Shown here in pieces: positions 36,931 to 46,807 of a stretch of 64,000 bases of DNA. The first letter of the stretch is position 1. Each line of letters opens with the position of its first letter. The position numbers and the translations under genes are program-made. Source of the stretch: Pseudomonadota bacterium (GTDB lineage Bacteria; Pseudomonadota; Alphaproteobacteria; Rhizobiales; Beijerinckiaceae); the NCBI GenBank assembly GCA_021781815.1, contig JAJXWB010000008.1:62001-126000 (forward strand), read 5' to 3'. The notes below the pieces were generated by a model. It was given only the letters and a program-made list of their open reading frames with translations. It was not told where the DNA came from and searched no databases.

Positions 36931-39900
36931 ATGGCTCAGGTTGAGCAGGCGACCGCGGCGCGTCTGGCGGACGTGACGATTGACGACAAATACACGCAGG
37001 GTTCTGGGCGCATCTATCTGTCGGGCATTCAGGCGCTGGTGCGCCTGCCGATCCTGCAATATGAGCGCGACAGGGCGGCCGGCCTCAGGACGGGCGGATT
37101 CATTTCCGGCTATCGCGGCTCGCCGCTCGGCATGTATGACCATGCCCTGTGGCGCGCGAAATCGCATCTGGCGGCGCACAACATCCATTTCCAGCCCGGC
37201 CTGAATGAAGACCTCGCCGCAACCTCCGTTTGGGGCAGCCAGCAGGTCGGCATGTTCCCCGGCGCCAATGTCGATGGCGCCTTCGGCATCTGGTACGGCA
37301 AAGGGCCGGGCGTCGACCGATCGGTCGACGCGCTGAAGCACGCCAACAGCGCCGGTGCGTCGAAGCACGGCGGCGTACTCGCCTTCGCCGGCGACGACCA
37401 CGGCTGCCAGTCCTCGACTCTCGCACATCAGAGCGAACAGATTTTTGCGGCGGCGCTGATGCCGATCATCAACCCCTCCAATGTGCAGGACTATCTCGAT
37501 CTCGGCCTGATGGGGTTCGCGCTGTCGCGCTTTTCGGGCTGCTGGGTCGGATTCAAGACGATCGCCGAGACAGTGGAGAGCGCCGCCTCGATCTATACGG
37601 ACCCCGATCGCGTCCCGATCGTCATCCCCGAATTTGAGATGCCGCCCGGCGGCCTCAACATCCGCTGGCCGGACGCGCCGCTCGCCCAGGAAGCGCGTCT
37701 GCATGGTCCGAAGATGGCGGCTGTCGCCGCCTTCGCGCGGGCGAACCATCTCGACCGCATCGTTATCGACGGCAGGCCCGCCCGCTTCGGCATCATCACG
37801 ACCGGCAAGGCCTATCTCGACGTGCGACAGGCGCTCGCCGATCTCGGCATCAGCGACGCAGCCGCAGAATCCCTCGGCCTGCGCGTCTACAAGGTGGCGC
37901 TGACCTGGCCGCTGGAGGAGGAAGGCGCGCGGCGCTTCGCCGATGGCCTGAGGGATGTTCTCGTCGTCGAGGAGAAGCGCGGTTTCATCGAGGATCAACT
38001 TGTCCGCATCCTCTACAACATGCCGGCCGACCGCCGGCCGAACGTGGTCGGCAAGCGCGACGAAAGCGGCGCTATCCTGCTGCCATCGACAGGCGAACTC
38101 TCGCCGACCATGGTGGCGCGCGCGATCGTACAGCGGCTGAAGCGTCTGGGGCCAGTCGATCAGGCGCTCGACCAGCGCGTCGCCCGGCTCGAATCGTTCG
38201 AGGCGCTTGAAAACGCCCCATCGGCGACGAAGACGCCGCGCACGCCCTATTTCTGCTCGGGCTGCCCGCACAACACGTCGACCCGGGTCCCCGACGGCAG
38301 TCGCGCCATGGCCGGCATCGGCTGCCACGGCATGGCGCTGTCGATTCCGTCTCGCCGCACGCAGACGATCACGCATATGGGAGGCGAAGGCGCCAACTGG
38401 ATCGGACAGGCGCCCTTCACCGACGAGCCGCACGTATTCCAGAATCTCGGCGACGGCACCTACACGCATTCCGGCCTGCTGGCGCTGCGCGCGGCGGCCG
38501 CGTCCGGCGTGAACATCACCTACAAGATTCTCTATAACGACGCCGTCGCCATGACGGGCGGACAGCCGGCCGAGAGCGGATTCACCGTGTCGCAGATCGC
38601 CCATCAGGTCGCGGCCGAAGGCGCAAGGAAGCTCGCGATCGTCACCGACGAACCAGACAAGTACCCGCCAAGCGGATACTTCCCCGCGGGCGCGACCGTG
38701 CATCACCGCCGCGATCTCGACGCCGTGCAGCGCGATCTTCGCGAAGTCAAAGGGCTGTCCGTCCTCATCTACGACCAGACCTGCGCGGCCGAAAAGCGCC
38801 GGCGTCGCAAGCGCGGCCTGTTTCCCGATCCGCAGAAGCGCGCCTTCATCAATGATCTCGTGTGTGAAAGCTGCGGAGATTGTTCGGAGAAATCGAACTG
38901 CGTGTCGGTCAAGCCGCTCGAAACCGAATTCGGCCGCAAGCGGCAGATCGACCAGTCGAATTGCAACAAGGATTTTTCCTGCATCGAAGGATTCTGTCCG
39001 AGCTTCGTCACCGTCAACGGCGGCAGGCTGCGCCGGATCGAAAAGTCAAAGGCCGATTCCGCCGGCATGTTCTCCGACTTGCCGGAGCCTCGGCGGAAGC
39101 CGCTCAGCGAGCCCTACGGCATTCTAGTCACCGGCATCGGCGGCGCAGGCGTCATCACCATCGGCGCACTGCTCGGCATGGCCGCGCACGTCGAGGGCAA
39201 GGGCTGCACGACGCTCGATTTTACCGGCCTCAGCCAGAAGAACGGCGCAGTCATGAGCCATGTGCGCCTCGCGCCGAAGCCGGAAGATCTCGCGGCCGTG
39301 CGCATCGCGCCCGGCGGCGCCGACCTGCTGATCGGGTGCGACATGATCGTGTCGGCGCAGACCAATGCCTTGTCGCGTCTGGAGCGCGGCGTCACGCACG
39401 CCGTCATCAACGGCGACCTGCAGCCAACAGCGGGATTCGTCCAGAATCCCGATATGGATTTCGCAACCGCGCACATGAAGCGCGGCTTGCGCGACGCGAT
39501 CGGCGAGGAGGCGCTCGACATCGTCGATGCGACGGGAATCGCCGCGACGCTGATGGGCGACGCGATCGCCACCAATTCATTCATGCTGGGCTTCGCCTGG
39601 CAGCGCGGACTGGTCCCGCTGTCGCATGCCGCACTCGACCGCGCGATGGAACTCAACGGCGCAGCGGTCGAAATGAACAAGGAGGCGTTCCAGTGGGGCC
39701 GACTGGCCGCGCACGATCCCGGGCGCGTGCAGCAGGCGATCCGGCCTCTCTCGCCGCCCTCGCCTGAAGAGCGGACGTTCGAGCAGAAACAGGCGCGCCG
39801 CATTGCGTTCCTGACAGACTATCAGAACGTCGCCTGGGCCAATCGCTACAGCAAGCTGGTCGAGAAGGTCGCACAGGTCGAGCGCGCTAAAGTCGTCGGT

Positions 39901-40434
39901 TCGACCGCCCTGACGGAAGCGGTGGCGCAGGGCTTCTTCAAGCTGATGTCCTACAAGGACGAGTATGAGGTGGCTCGCCTCTTCGCCAACGGAGTCTTCG
40001 AGCAGAACCTCGCGCAGCGGTTCGACGGCGATTACAGCCTGACCTTTCACATGGCGCCGCCGCTGCTCGCCCGCAGGGACGCCGCCGGCCATCCGCAGAA
40101 AATGACGTTTGGACCGTGGATGATGACGGCGTTGCGCGTCCTTGCTCGATTCAGGCGCCTGCGGGGCGGGAAGTTCGACGTGTTCGGGCGAACCGCCGAG
40201 CGGCGCATGGAACGCCGCCTGATCGAGGACTACGACGAAACGATCAATGGATTGCTGGACGACCTGACGCCGGAAAATCATGCGACGGCGGTGGCCATCG
40301 CCATGCTGCCGCAGACAATCCGCGGCTTCGGCCATGTCAAGGCGGCGAGCGTCGCGTTGGCGGAAACCGAACGTCGGCGCCTTGTTGCGGAATTCCGGTC
40401 GCCCGCGCCCTTGATGAAATCGGCGGCGGAATAG
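36931..40434 (+). CDS. fused indolepyruvate:ferredoxin oxidoreductase family protein
   Basis: 1167 residues. The start has GGGAAGGAAAG upstream. The order is the pyruvate-ferredoxin oxidoreductase alpha-like domain ([19 protein letters not shown]), the thiamine diphosphate domain ([35 protein letters not shown]), a cysteine-rich iron-sulfur region ([21 protein letters not shown]) and a C-terminal gamma-like domain ([20 protein letters not shown]). It decarboxylates aryl-pyruvates, such as indolepyruvate, to acyl-CoA with ferredoxin. This single-chain form is the aerobic proteobacterial type. Fusion replaces separate IorA and IorB. Confidence 0.88.
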   Translation: MAQVEQATAARLADVTIDDKYTQGSGRIYLSGIQALVRLPILQYERDRAAGLRTGGFISGYRGSPLGMYDHALWRAKSHLAAHNIHFQPGLNEDLAATSVWGSQQVGMFPGANVDGAFGIWYGKGPGVDRSVDALKHANSAGASKHGGVLAFAGDDHGCQSSTLAHQSEQIFAAALMPIINPSNVQDYLDLGLMGFALSRFSGCWVGFKTIAETVESAASIYTDPDRVPIVIPEFEMPPGGLNIRWPDAPLAQEARLHGPKMAAVAAFARANHLDRIVIDGRPARFGIITTGKAYLDVRQALADLGISDAAAESLGLRVYKVALTWPLEEEGARRFADGLRDVLVVEEKRGFIEDQLVRILYNMPADRRPNVVGKRDESGAILLPSTGELSPTMVARAIVQRLKRLGPVDQALDQRVARLESFEALENAPSATKTPRTPYFCSGCPHNTSTRVPDGSRAMAGIGCHGMALSIPSRRTQTITHMGGEGANWIGQAPFTDEPHVFQNLGDGTYTHSGLLALRAAAASGVNITYKILYNDAVAMTGGQPAESGFTVSQIAHQVAAEGARKLAIVTDEPDKYPPSGYFPAGATVHHRRDLDAVQRDLREVKGLSVLIYDQTCAAEKRRRRKRGLFPDPQKRAFINDLVCESCGDCSEKSNCVSVKPLETEFGRKRQIDQSNCNKDFSCIEGFCPSFVTVNGGRLRRIEKSKADSAGMFSDLPEPRRKPLSEPYGILVTGIGGAGVITIGALLGMAAHVEGKGCTTLDFTGLSQKNGAVMSHVRLAPKPEDLAAVRIAPGGADLLIGCDMIVSAQTNALSRLERGVTHAVINGDLQPTAGFVQNPDMDFATAHMKRGLRDAIGEEALDIVDATGIAATLMGDAIATNSFMLGFAWQRGLVPLSHAALDRAMELNGAAVEMNKEAFQWGRLAAHDPGRVQQAIRPLSPPSPEERTFEQKQARRIAFLTDYQNVAWANRYSKLVEKVAQVERAKVVGSTALTEAVAQGFFKLMSYKDEYEVARLFANGVFEQNLAQRFDGDYSLTFHMAPPLLARRDAAGHPQKMTFGPWMMTALRVLARFRRLRGGKFDVFGRTAERRMERRLIEDYDETINGLLDDLTPENHATAVAIAMLPQTIRGFGHVKAASVALAETERRRLVAEFRSPAPLMKSAAE

Positions 40435-40480
40435 ACTGACGGGCCTCGAACAGGCCGCGGCAAAGATGGAGGAGAAGCCG

Positions 40481-42385
40481 ATGCCCGAATTGAGATCGCG
40501 CAAGGTCACGACGGGGCGCAACCAGGCGGTGACGCGGTCGCTGTGGCGCGCGACCGGAATGAGGGACGCCGACTTCGGCAAGCCGATCGTCGCGATCGCC
40601 AATTCGTTCACGCAATTCGTGCCGGGCCACACGCATCTCAAGGATCTCGGCCAGATGGTCGCCGCCGAAATCTCGAAGGCGGGCGCGACCGGCCGCGAAT
40701 TCGATACGATCGCGATCGACGACGGCATCGCCATGGGACACGACGGCATGCTTTATTCGTTGCCCTCGCGCGACCTCATCGCCGATTCGGTCGAATACAT
40801 GGTCAACGCCCACCGCGCCGATGCGCTGGTGTGCATATCCAATTGCGACAAGATCACGCCCGGCATGTTGATGGCGGCTCTGCGGCTGAACATCCCGACC
40901 GTGTTCGTCTCGGGCGGCCCGATGGAAGCGGGCCGAATGATCTGGGACGGCAAGGAAGAACGGTTCTCGGGCGTCGAGGCCTATGTCGCGATGATGAACC
41001 CCTCCATCGCCGACAAGAAGGTGGACGCCTACGAGCATCATTCCTGCCCTACCTGCGGCTCGTGCTCGGGCATGTTCACGGCCAATTCGATGAACTGCCT
41101 CTGCGAGGCGCTGGGACTTTCGCTGCCGGGCAATGGATCGATGCTGGCGACTCATACGGACCGCAAGGATTTGTTCCTGACGGCCGGCCGCCTGATCGTC
41201 GACCTGTGCAGGCGTTACTACAAGGAGAACGATGACAGCGTGCTGCCACGCTCGATCGCCACCTTCGATGCGTTCGAAAACGCCATGCGGATGGACATGG
41301 CGATGGGCGGCTCGACCAACACTGTCCTGCATCTGCTCGCCGCCGCGCATGAAGCGGGGGTCAACTTTACCATGAGCGACATCGACCGCATTTCGCGCTC
41401 GACGCCGCATTTGTGCAAAGTGTCGCCGTCGCACCCGGACTTCTTTATGGAGGACGTGCATCGCGCGGGCGGCGTGATGCGCCTGCTCGGCGAACTCGAC
41501 AATCTCGGTATCCTCCACCGTTCGGCGAAAACGATCCATTCGCCGACGATCGGCGAGGCGGTCGACCGCTGGGATATTTCGCGCACGCAGGACGCCGATG
41601 TCGAGACCTTCTACCGTGCGGCCCCGGGCGGCGTGATCACGGTCGAGGGCATGTCGCAGTCGCGCCGCTATCCCGGCGTCGACCGCGACCGCGAGAACGG
41701 CTGCATACGCGACGGAACGCACGCCTATTCGCAGGACGGCGGGCTGGCGACGCTCTACGGCAATCTCGCGGCCGACGGCTGCATCGTGAAGACGGCAGGC
41801 GTCGATCCGACGCTGCACACGTTCGTGGGCGTGGCGCTCGTCGTCGAGAGCGAGGACGAGGGGTCGATCGCCATCAAGTCCGGCAAGGTGACACCGGGAA
41901 CCGCGCTCGTCGTCCGCTATGAGGGGCCGCGCGGCGGGCCCGGCATGCAGGAAATGCTGGCGCTGACGAGCGCGATCAAGGGACGTGGACTCGACAAGGT
42001 CTGCGCGCTCATCACCGACGGACGTTTCTCCGGCGCGACATCCGGTCTCTCGATTGGCCACGTATCGCCGGAGGCTGCGGCGGGCGGCGAGATCGGCCTG
42101 GTTCAGGACGGCGACCGAATTGAAATCGACATAGCCGCGCGCTCGATCCATCTTGCCGTCGCCGGCGCCGAACTCGCGCGGCGGCGCGCCGAGATGGACA
42201 GGCGCGGCCGCAGCGCGTGGAAGCCAAAGCCACGCGAGCGCCTGACGTCCGTGGCGCTGCGGCACTACGCCCTGACGGCGACGTCCGCCTCCCGCGGCGC
42301 AGTACGCGATGTGGACGCCGTCGAGCAGGCCCTGTCGACTGCGGGCATGAAGATCGCGCTGGAGTCCGCCCCGGCCACGACCTGA
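40481..42385 (+). CDS. ilvD: dihydroxy-acid dehydratase
   Basis: 634 residues from the ATG with GGAGGAG upstream. Motifs: cluster cysteines in [12 protein letters not shown] and [20 protein letters not shown], plus [22 protein letters not shown]. It dehydrates dihydroxy acids in valine and isoleucine synthesis using an iron-sulfur cluster. The E. coli-length form (about 616) is closest. It follows the oxidoreductase by 46 bp and may be co-transcribed. Confidence 0.95.
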   Translation: MPELRSRKVTTGRNQAVTRSLWRATGMRDADFGKPIVAIANSFTQFVPGHTHLKDLGQMVAAEISKAGATGREFDTIAIDDGIAMGHDGMLYSLPSRDLIADSVEYMVNAHRADALVCISNCDKITPGMLMAALRLNIPTVFVSGGPMEAGRMIWDGKEERFSGVEAYVAMMNPSIADKKVDAYEHHSCPTCGSCSGMFTANSMNCLCEALGLSLPGNGSMLATHTDRKDLFLTAGRLIVDLCRRYYKENDDSVLPRSIATFDAFENAMRMDMAMGGSTNTVLHLLAAAHEAGVNFTMSDIDRISRSTPHLCKVSPSHPDFFMEDVHRAGGVMRLLGELDNLGILHRSAKTIHSPTIGEAVDRWDISRTQDADVETFYRAAPGGVITVEGMSQSRRYPGVDRDRENGCIRDGTHAYSQDGGLATLYGNLAADGCIVKTAGVDPTLHTFVGVALVVESEDEGSIAIKSGKVTPGTALVVRYEGPRGGPGMQEMLALTSAIKGRGLDKVCALITDGRFSGATSGLSIGHVSPEAAAGGEIGLVQDGDRIEIDIAARSIHLAVAGAELARRRAEMDRRGRSAWKPKPRERLTSVALRHYALTATSASRGAVRDVDAVEQALSTAGMKIALESAPATT

Positions 42386-42456
42386 CCCGCTGCGCCCGCC
42401 CGGTTCGCGCCGACGCGCGGTTCAGGGCAATGCCCCATCGACCCGCGCAAAAAGGG

Positions 42457-42484
42457 GTTGACAACACAACGTTGTATAATCAAC
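42457..42484. promoter_or_regulatory. 28-bp operator-like dyad in front of the corrinoid operon
   Basis: GTTGA-CAAC-ACAAC-GTTGT-ATAA-TCAAC: outer arms GTTGA/TCAAC and inner ACAAC/GTTGT are perfect; only the four-base step between them differs. TTGACA (42458-42463) and TATAAT (42475-42480) both lie in the dyad but only 11 bp apart, so they cannot be one sigma-70 promoter. It is 40 bp before the MarR remnant. MarR repressors bind dyads of this size in their own promoters. The rest of the 42386-42523 gap holds nothing else I can see. Confidence 0.6.
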
Positions 42485-42523
42485 ATTATTTCGGTACCTG
42501 CATGCCATAAAGAGGCAAGAGCG

Positions 42524-42780
42524 ATGGCGGAGTCGAAGCGTCGAGCAGCCGCGGGGGAGAGGCGAAGCGCCGGACCTCGCGGCGCGCGCTCGATCTCGAC
42601 GCATACGCGCCGGCGTGTTTCGCCTTCCTCGCAGACCGGATTCCATCGAGCGCAGCCCCCCACGACCGTGGCGCGTTCAGCGTGGGGCGCCTCGATGGGC
42701 GCATCCCTGCGCCGTTCGCATGCGAGCTGCAGATTGTCACGGCTCGCCTATGCAGAGCTTTGGGCGTGATCGCGACATGA
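42524..42780 (+). pseudogene. frameshifted, truncated MarR-family regulator
   Basis: An ATG with an AGAGG site opens MAESKRRAAAGERRSAGPRG, a basic leader typical of MarR relatives. The conserved core continues in another frame from about 42589: LDLDAYAPACFAFLADRI, then FSVGRLDGRIPAPFACE and a TARLCRALGV helix. Aligned without gaps it matches the MarR pattern LxLDxYxPxxFxxL, FGVGxxEWRvxxxL, TAxRICxxIG, but Trp is lost (DGR for EWR) and a stop follows where the recognition helix should begin. The stop overlaps the next ATG (ATGA). The original-frame product (81 residues, ending AYAELWA) is not protein-like. Confidence 0.7.
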
Positions 42781-44171
42781 GAACGGCGCGACGCTGGAGC
42801 GTTCGACACGCCGCAGGGCTCGACAGGCTCTACGCCGCTTTCGCGAGCATCGCTCCATTGCTGCGGCCGGCCGCAAGACTGGTTGGCGCCGACCGCGCCG
42901 AGCGCCTGCTGCTGCCGGTCGAGCGGGCAGCCAAATCCTTGATGTTCGACTGTCGCATGTGCGGGCAATGCGTACTCCGCACGACAGGCATGGCCTGTCC
43001 CACCGTATGCGGAAAGGTCATGCGCAACGGGCCTTGCGGCGGCGTGCGCGCCGATGGCGCCTGCGAGGTCGACGCCTCCATGCGATGCGTCTGGCTGGAG
43101 GCGCTGGACGGCCGGCGGCGCATCGGCGCCGATGTCGCCCTGTCGCGCGCGCCGATCGACTTTTCGCGCAGGGGAAGCTCGACCTGGCTGCAACTCGTCG
43201 AAGGGACGCCGCAGCCCACCCCGCAGCCTGCGCCGCCGCATCGAGACCGGCCCACGCACGCATTCGAGGCAGCCTGTCGTTCGGGGCGCTTTGTCACGAC
43301 AGTCGAAATCGCGCCGCCCGATTCTGCCGATCCATCGATGCTGCTCGCGCGCGCCGCAAACTTCGCTGGGCTGGTCGACGCGGTTAACATCACCGACGGC
43401 GCCGGCGGCAACTGCCACATGTCCAGCGCCGCCGCGGCGGCCATCCTCGCTGCGCATGGACATACTCCAGTTTGCCAGATCGCATGCCGCGATCGCAATC
43501 GCATTGCCGTTCAGGGCGACATTCTCGGCGCCGCGGCGCTCGGCGTGCGCAACATCCTCTGCCTGACCGGGGACGATGTGAGTCAGGGCGACCATCCCCA
43601 GGCCAAGCCTGTTTTCGATCTGGACGCCGTGACATTGCTGCACATTGCGCGCGGCATGCGCGATCGCGGCGAGTTCGCCTCCGGCCGCAGGCTCGATGTT
43701 CCGCCTGACCTGTTCCTCGGCGCCACAGCCAACCCATTCGCGCCGCCGTACGAGGATCGCGTCGCCAATCTCGAACTGAAGATCGAGGCTGGCGCGCAAT
43801 TCATCCAGACGCAGTTCTGCTTCGACCTCGATCTGTTCGCGCGCTTCATGGACGCGGTTCGGCGTCGTGGCTTGCACGAGCGAGCGCACATCATCGTCGG
43901 TGTAGGGACTTTGAGCAGCGTCAAGGCGCTGCGCTGGATGGCGCACCACGTTCCAGGGGTGCACGTCCCGGATTCCGTCCTCAGCCGCATCGCTGGCGCG
44001 CCGGACCAGAAGGCCGAAGGGCTCGTGGTGCTGGTGGAAACGATCCAGGCGCTTCGGCGGATGGAGGGTGTCGGCGGCGTGCACCTGATGGGACATCGCA
44101 ACGAGGAGACGCTTGCCGAGGCGATCAGACGATCGGGCGTGCGCGAGAGTCAGGACCGACAATCGAATTAG
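42777..44171 (+). CDS. MetV-MetF fusion, methylenetetrahydrofolate reductase
   Basis: 464 residues from the ATG overlapping the MarR remnant stop. Residues about 50-110 form a zinc-finger-like MTHFR_C/MetV domain with eight cysteines (59, 62, 65, 74, 78, 87, 96, 104; MCGQCVLRTTGMACPTVCGK, NGPCGGV). Residues about 160-455 are the TIM-barrel reductase (FVTTVEIAPPDSADP, NITDGAGGN, LCLTGDDVSQGDHP, FIQTQFCFDL). MetV is the partner of MetF in acetogens; fusion suggests a MetV-type electron link. In this operon it would oxidise methyl-THF to methylene-THF. It is distinct from biosynthetic MetF, which lacks the Cys domain. Confidence 0.85.
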   Translation: MRTARRWSVRHAAGLDRLYAAFASIAPLLRPAARLVGADRAERLLLPVERAAKSLMFDCRMCGQCVLRTTGMACPTVCGKVMRNGPCGGVRADGACEVDASMRCVWLEALDGRRRIGADVALSRAPIDFSRRGSSTWLQLVEGTPQPTPQPAPPHRDRPTHAFEAACRSGRFVTTVEIAPPDSADPSMLLARAANFAGLVDAVNITDGAGGNCHMSSAAAAAILAAHGHTPVCQIACRDRNRIAVQGDILGAAALGVRNILCLTGDDVSQGDHPQAKPVFDLDAVTLLHIARGMRDRGEFASGRRLDVPPDLFLGATANPFAPPYEDRVANLELKIEAGAQFIQTQFCFDLDLFARFMDAVRRRGLHERAHIIVGVGTLSSVKALRWMAHHVPGVHVPDSVLSRIAGAPDQKAEGLVVLVETIQALRRMEGVGGVHLMGHRNEETLAEAIRRSGVRESQDRQSN

Positions 44172-44190
44172 AGAACCTTGGGAGGGGTGC

Positions 44191-44853
44191 ATGACCGCGA
44201 CGAACGAACAGGAAGCCCAACTCGTCCACCATCTGGCGGAGATGGAAGAGGACGAGGGGCTTGAGCTTGCAAAGAAGATGCTGCTCGAAGAGGGTGCAGA
44301 CCCGCTGCGCGTGCTGGAGCTGTGCCGCAAAGCGATGGATATCGTCGGCAAGAAGTTTGAGGACGGCGAATATTTCTTGCCCGAACTCGTTCTTGCCGGC
44401 GAAATGCTCGACACGATCGGCGCGATCGCCAAGCCGCTGATCAAAAGTTCGCCCGGCGAGGAACCGCGCAAGCTCGGACGAATCCTCATTGGCACGGTGC
44501 ATGGCGATCTGCATGATATCGGCAAGAATATCGTGACGTTCATGCTGGACATCAATGGATTCGACGTGAAGGACATCGGCATCGACGTGCCGGCCACGAC
44601 CTTCGTTTCGGAAATCGAATCCTACAAGCCTGACGTCGTCGGCCTGTCCGGCTTCCTCACTCTTGCATTCGATTCGATGAAAGACACGATCGCTTCGATC
44701 GACCAGGCCGGCCTGCGCGAGAAGGTGAAGATCATGATTGGCGGCGGCCAGATCGACGAGACCGTCCGCGCCTATACGGGCGCCGATGCTTTTGGCGTCA
44801 ACGCGGTCGAGGCGGTCTCCCTGTGCAAGGGCTGGATGGGAGTCAACGCATGA
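44191..44853 (+). CDS. B12-binding corrinoid protein (MtbC/MttC type)
   Basis: 220 residues. A strong GGGAGGGG ribosome site sets the start. An N-terminal helical cap domain (about 1-90; LELCRKAMDIVGKKFEDGEYFLPELVLA) precedes a B12-binding Rossmann domain with GTVHGDLHDIGKNIV, the DxHxxG motif whose His108 is the lower axial cobalt ligand, GLSGFLT and the GGGQID loop. It carries the methyl group between the two methyltransferases of the operon. ATGA overlap with the next gene. Confidence 0.92.
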   Translation: MTATNEQEAQLVHHLAEMEEDEGLELAKKMLLEEGADPLRVLELCRKAMDIVGKKFEDGEYFLPELVLAGEMLDTIGAIAKPLIKSSPGEEPRKLGRILIGTVHGDLHDIGKNIVTFMLDINGFDVKDIGIDVPATTFVSEIESYKPDVVGLSGFLTLAFDSMKDTIASIDQAGLREKVKIMIGGGQIDETVRAYTGADAFGVNAVEAVSLCKGWMGVNA

Positions 44854-46115
44854 GCGCCCCTGCCATCAGCGTCGTCAATGCGAAGGCAGCCTACGATGCG
44901 CGCTGGAAGCGCATTATGGATTGCGTCGCGCTGCGTCAGCCCGACCGCATGCCGGTTACCTTGTTCGGTACATTCTGGCTTGCGAAATACGCCGGAATTT
45001 CGCATCGCCGTCTCATGTACGATCTCGATGGCGCGGCGGCTGTCGCCGAACGCGCTGTTCTCGATCTCGACCCGGACACGGTCAGCCCGCTTGTGCTGCA
45101 AACGGCGATGGGGCCGACGCTGGAGGCGCTGGACTACAAGCAGGTCCAGTGGCCGGGGCACGGCGTCGGAGACAATCAGCCGTATCAATATCTCGACCGC
45201 GAATATATGCCGCCGGAGGAATATGATGACTTCCTGTTCGATCCGACTGGTTATTATCTGAGAGTCTACCTGCCGCGGATCATGGGCGCCTTCGAAGGAT
45301 TTTCCGAATTTCCATCGATTGCCGGCGGCTTCTATTTCCGGCTTTTCGGCAATGTCCGGGGATTCGCGAGCCCCGCGTTGCAGGACGCATGGGCAAGGGT
45401 TCAGCAGGCGGCGAAAGTCAGCCAGCAACTCGCCGACGCCAACACGCGATTCATCGCCCGCATGGCGGACCTCGGCTATCCCATGGGCAATATCGCGACC
45501 ACGGGCGCGCCTTTTGATGTGCTGGGCGACTATTTCCGCGGCGCGCGCGGCATTCTCACGGACATGCGACGGCGCGGCGACAAGCTGCTCGAAGCGTGCG
45601 ACAAGATGCGTGTGCTTCTCGTCCGACAGGTCGTCCCGGCAGCCAGGGCCTCGGGCAATCCGATCGTGTTCATTCCCCTGCACTGGGCGCCGGACGCCTT
45701 CATGTCCGAGCAGCAATTCCGGACCTTTTGGTGGCCTTCGTTTCGCCAGTTGATGCTCGACCTGATCGCCGAAGACCTGATTCCCATGCCGATGTGGGAA
45801 TCGGACTGCACCAAGCGCCTCGAGATCATCAAGGACATTCCGGCGGGCAAGGCGATCTACTGGTTCGAACGCGCTGACATCGTCAAGGCGCGCGAGGTTC
45901 TCGGCGACGTGGTGGCCTTGCGCGGAAATGTCTCGCCGTCGATCCTTACGACGGGCGCGCCGGAAGACGTGGATGCAGCGGTGAAGTTCATCGTCGACAA
46001 CGTTCACGACAAGGGCGGTCGTATCATACTCGACGCGGCCTTTGGCCTTCCGGACGAAACGCCGGTCGAGAACGTCCGCGCCATGTTCCGCGCCGCGCGA
46101 AAGTATTCGGGTTGA
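44850..46115 (+). CDS. UroD/MtaA-type methyltransferase, corrinoid-linked
   Basis: 421 residues in the uroporphyrinogen-decarboxylase fold shared by MtaA, MtbA, CmuA and acetogen O-demethylases. Visible: LRQPDRMPVTLFGTFW, PLHWAPDAFMSEQQFRTFWWP, and GLPDETPVENVRAM at the C-terminus. The zinc ligands of MtaA/MtbA (His-x-Cys, later Cys) are replaced: E317-S-D319-C320 where H-x-C is expected, and Ala/Phe (397-398) where the last Cys should be. It is probably the substrate-specific methyltransferase that moves the methyl from the unknown donor to the corrinoid protein. ATGA coupled to the corrinoid gene. Confidence 0.8.
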   Translation: MSAPAISVVNAKAAYDARWKRIMDCVALRQPDRMPVTLFGTFWLAKYAGISHRRLMYDLDGAAAVAERAVLDLDPDTVSPLVLQTAMGPTLEALDYKQVQWPGHGVGDNQPYQYLDREYMPPEEYDDFLFDPTGYYLRVYLPRIMGAFEGFSEFPSIAGGFYFRLFGNVRGFASPALQDAWARVQQAAKVSQQLADANTRFIARMADLGYPMGNIATTGAPFDVLGDYFRGARGILTDMRRRGDKLLEACDKMRVLLVRQVVPAARASGNPIVFIPLHWAPDAFMSEQQFRTFWWPSFRQLMLDLIAEDLIPMPMWESDCTKRLEIIKDIPAGKAIYWFERADIVKAREVLGDVVALRGNVSPSILTTGAPEDVDAAVKFIVDNVHDKGGRIILDAAFGLPDETPVENVRAMFRAARKYSG

Positions 46116-46798
46116 TCGCGAACATGCGAGGAAATGCGCGCACGCTCGACGTGCTGAAGCGCGTCGCAACGGTCGAGCCGGCCGGCGCCTCGAATATAAG
46201 GCAACGTTTCCGGTCGCAGGCGGTCGAGATTGCGCGCGCCGAAAATCTCGGCCGCGCGCGGTTCAATTTTGCGATCGCGCAGCTCGACGCCGCGCCCGCC
46301 GAAATCCTGCGCGCTGGCGGCGAGAGCTTCCATGCGCCGCGTCTGCTGCCGCCCTCGGGCGAACTGACGGCCCTCGCCTTCGGCGTCTGCACGCTCGGCG
46401 ACGCCATCACGCTGAAGGTTCGCGCGCTGTTCGCCCAGCGCCAGATTTCGCTGGGGCTCGCACTCGACATGCTTGGCAACCAGATGCTGATGGAGACTTC
46501 GCGCGTGTTGCAGGACCGCATTCTCGCGGAAGTCGAAAAGCAGGGGCTCTCCATGGCCGGCGAGCTGCGCGCTGGCGATCCCGGCCTGGCGCTCGATGCG
46601 CAGCCGGGCGTCCTGCGCCTCGCCGGCGCATCGGACATCGGCGTGCGCACAACCGGCACGCTTGCGCTGGAGCCCATCAAGTCGGCCTCGGTGGTGTTCG
46701 GCGTGGGACATGCCCTGCCCGCGGCCCTGTGGTCGCGCTGTGACGAATGTCGCTCGCGCAGCACGTGCGCGACGGCGTTGCGCGCTGCCGCGGCCTGA
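46112..46798 (+). CDS. MetH-activation-domain-like protein
   Basis: 228 residues from a TTG overlapping the previous stop (TTGA); an ATG at 46124 is an alternative. The middle and C-terminus resemble the B12-dependent methionine synthase activation domain: ALAFGVCTLGDAITLKV, LALDMLGNQMLMETSRVLQD, and RTTGTLALEPIKSASVVFGVG where MetH has its AdoMet loop. It ends CDECRSRSTC, a Cys pair typical of stand-alone members in acetogens and sulfate reducers. Such proteins are thought to help re-methylate or reactivate oxidised corrinoid. Exact role is inferred. Confidence 0.65.
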   Translation: MIANMRGNARTLDVLKRVATVEPAGASNIRQRFRSQAVEIARAENLGRARFNFAIAQLDAAPAEILRAGGESFHAPRLLPPSGELTALAFGVCTLGDAITLKVRALFAQRQISLGLALDMLGNQMLMETSRVLQDRILAEVEKQGLSMAGELRAGDPGLALDAQPGVLRLAGASDIGVRTTGTLALEPIKSASVVFGVGHALPAALWSRCDECRSRSTCATALRAAAA

Positions 46799-46807
46799 CG
46801 CTCGCCG

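Noticed and set aside
36721..38706. Long open frame antisense to the indolepyruvate oxidoreductase, in frame with the Lrp gene
   Set aside because: It is a GC-driven shadow of the real gene. Only the last 155 codons look like a protein (Lrp).
42458..42480. TTGACA and TATAAT as a sigma-70 promoter
   Set aside because: The hexamers are only 11 bp apart, too close for one promoter; treated as part of the dyad.
42386..42523. Cobalamin riboswitch before the corrinoid operon
   Set aside because: No B12-box-like string or suitable fold was seen; the gap is short.
42524..42769. 81-residue basic protein in the original frame
   Set aside because: Only its first 20 residues look natural; the MarR-like pattern lies in the shifted frame.
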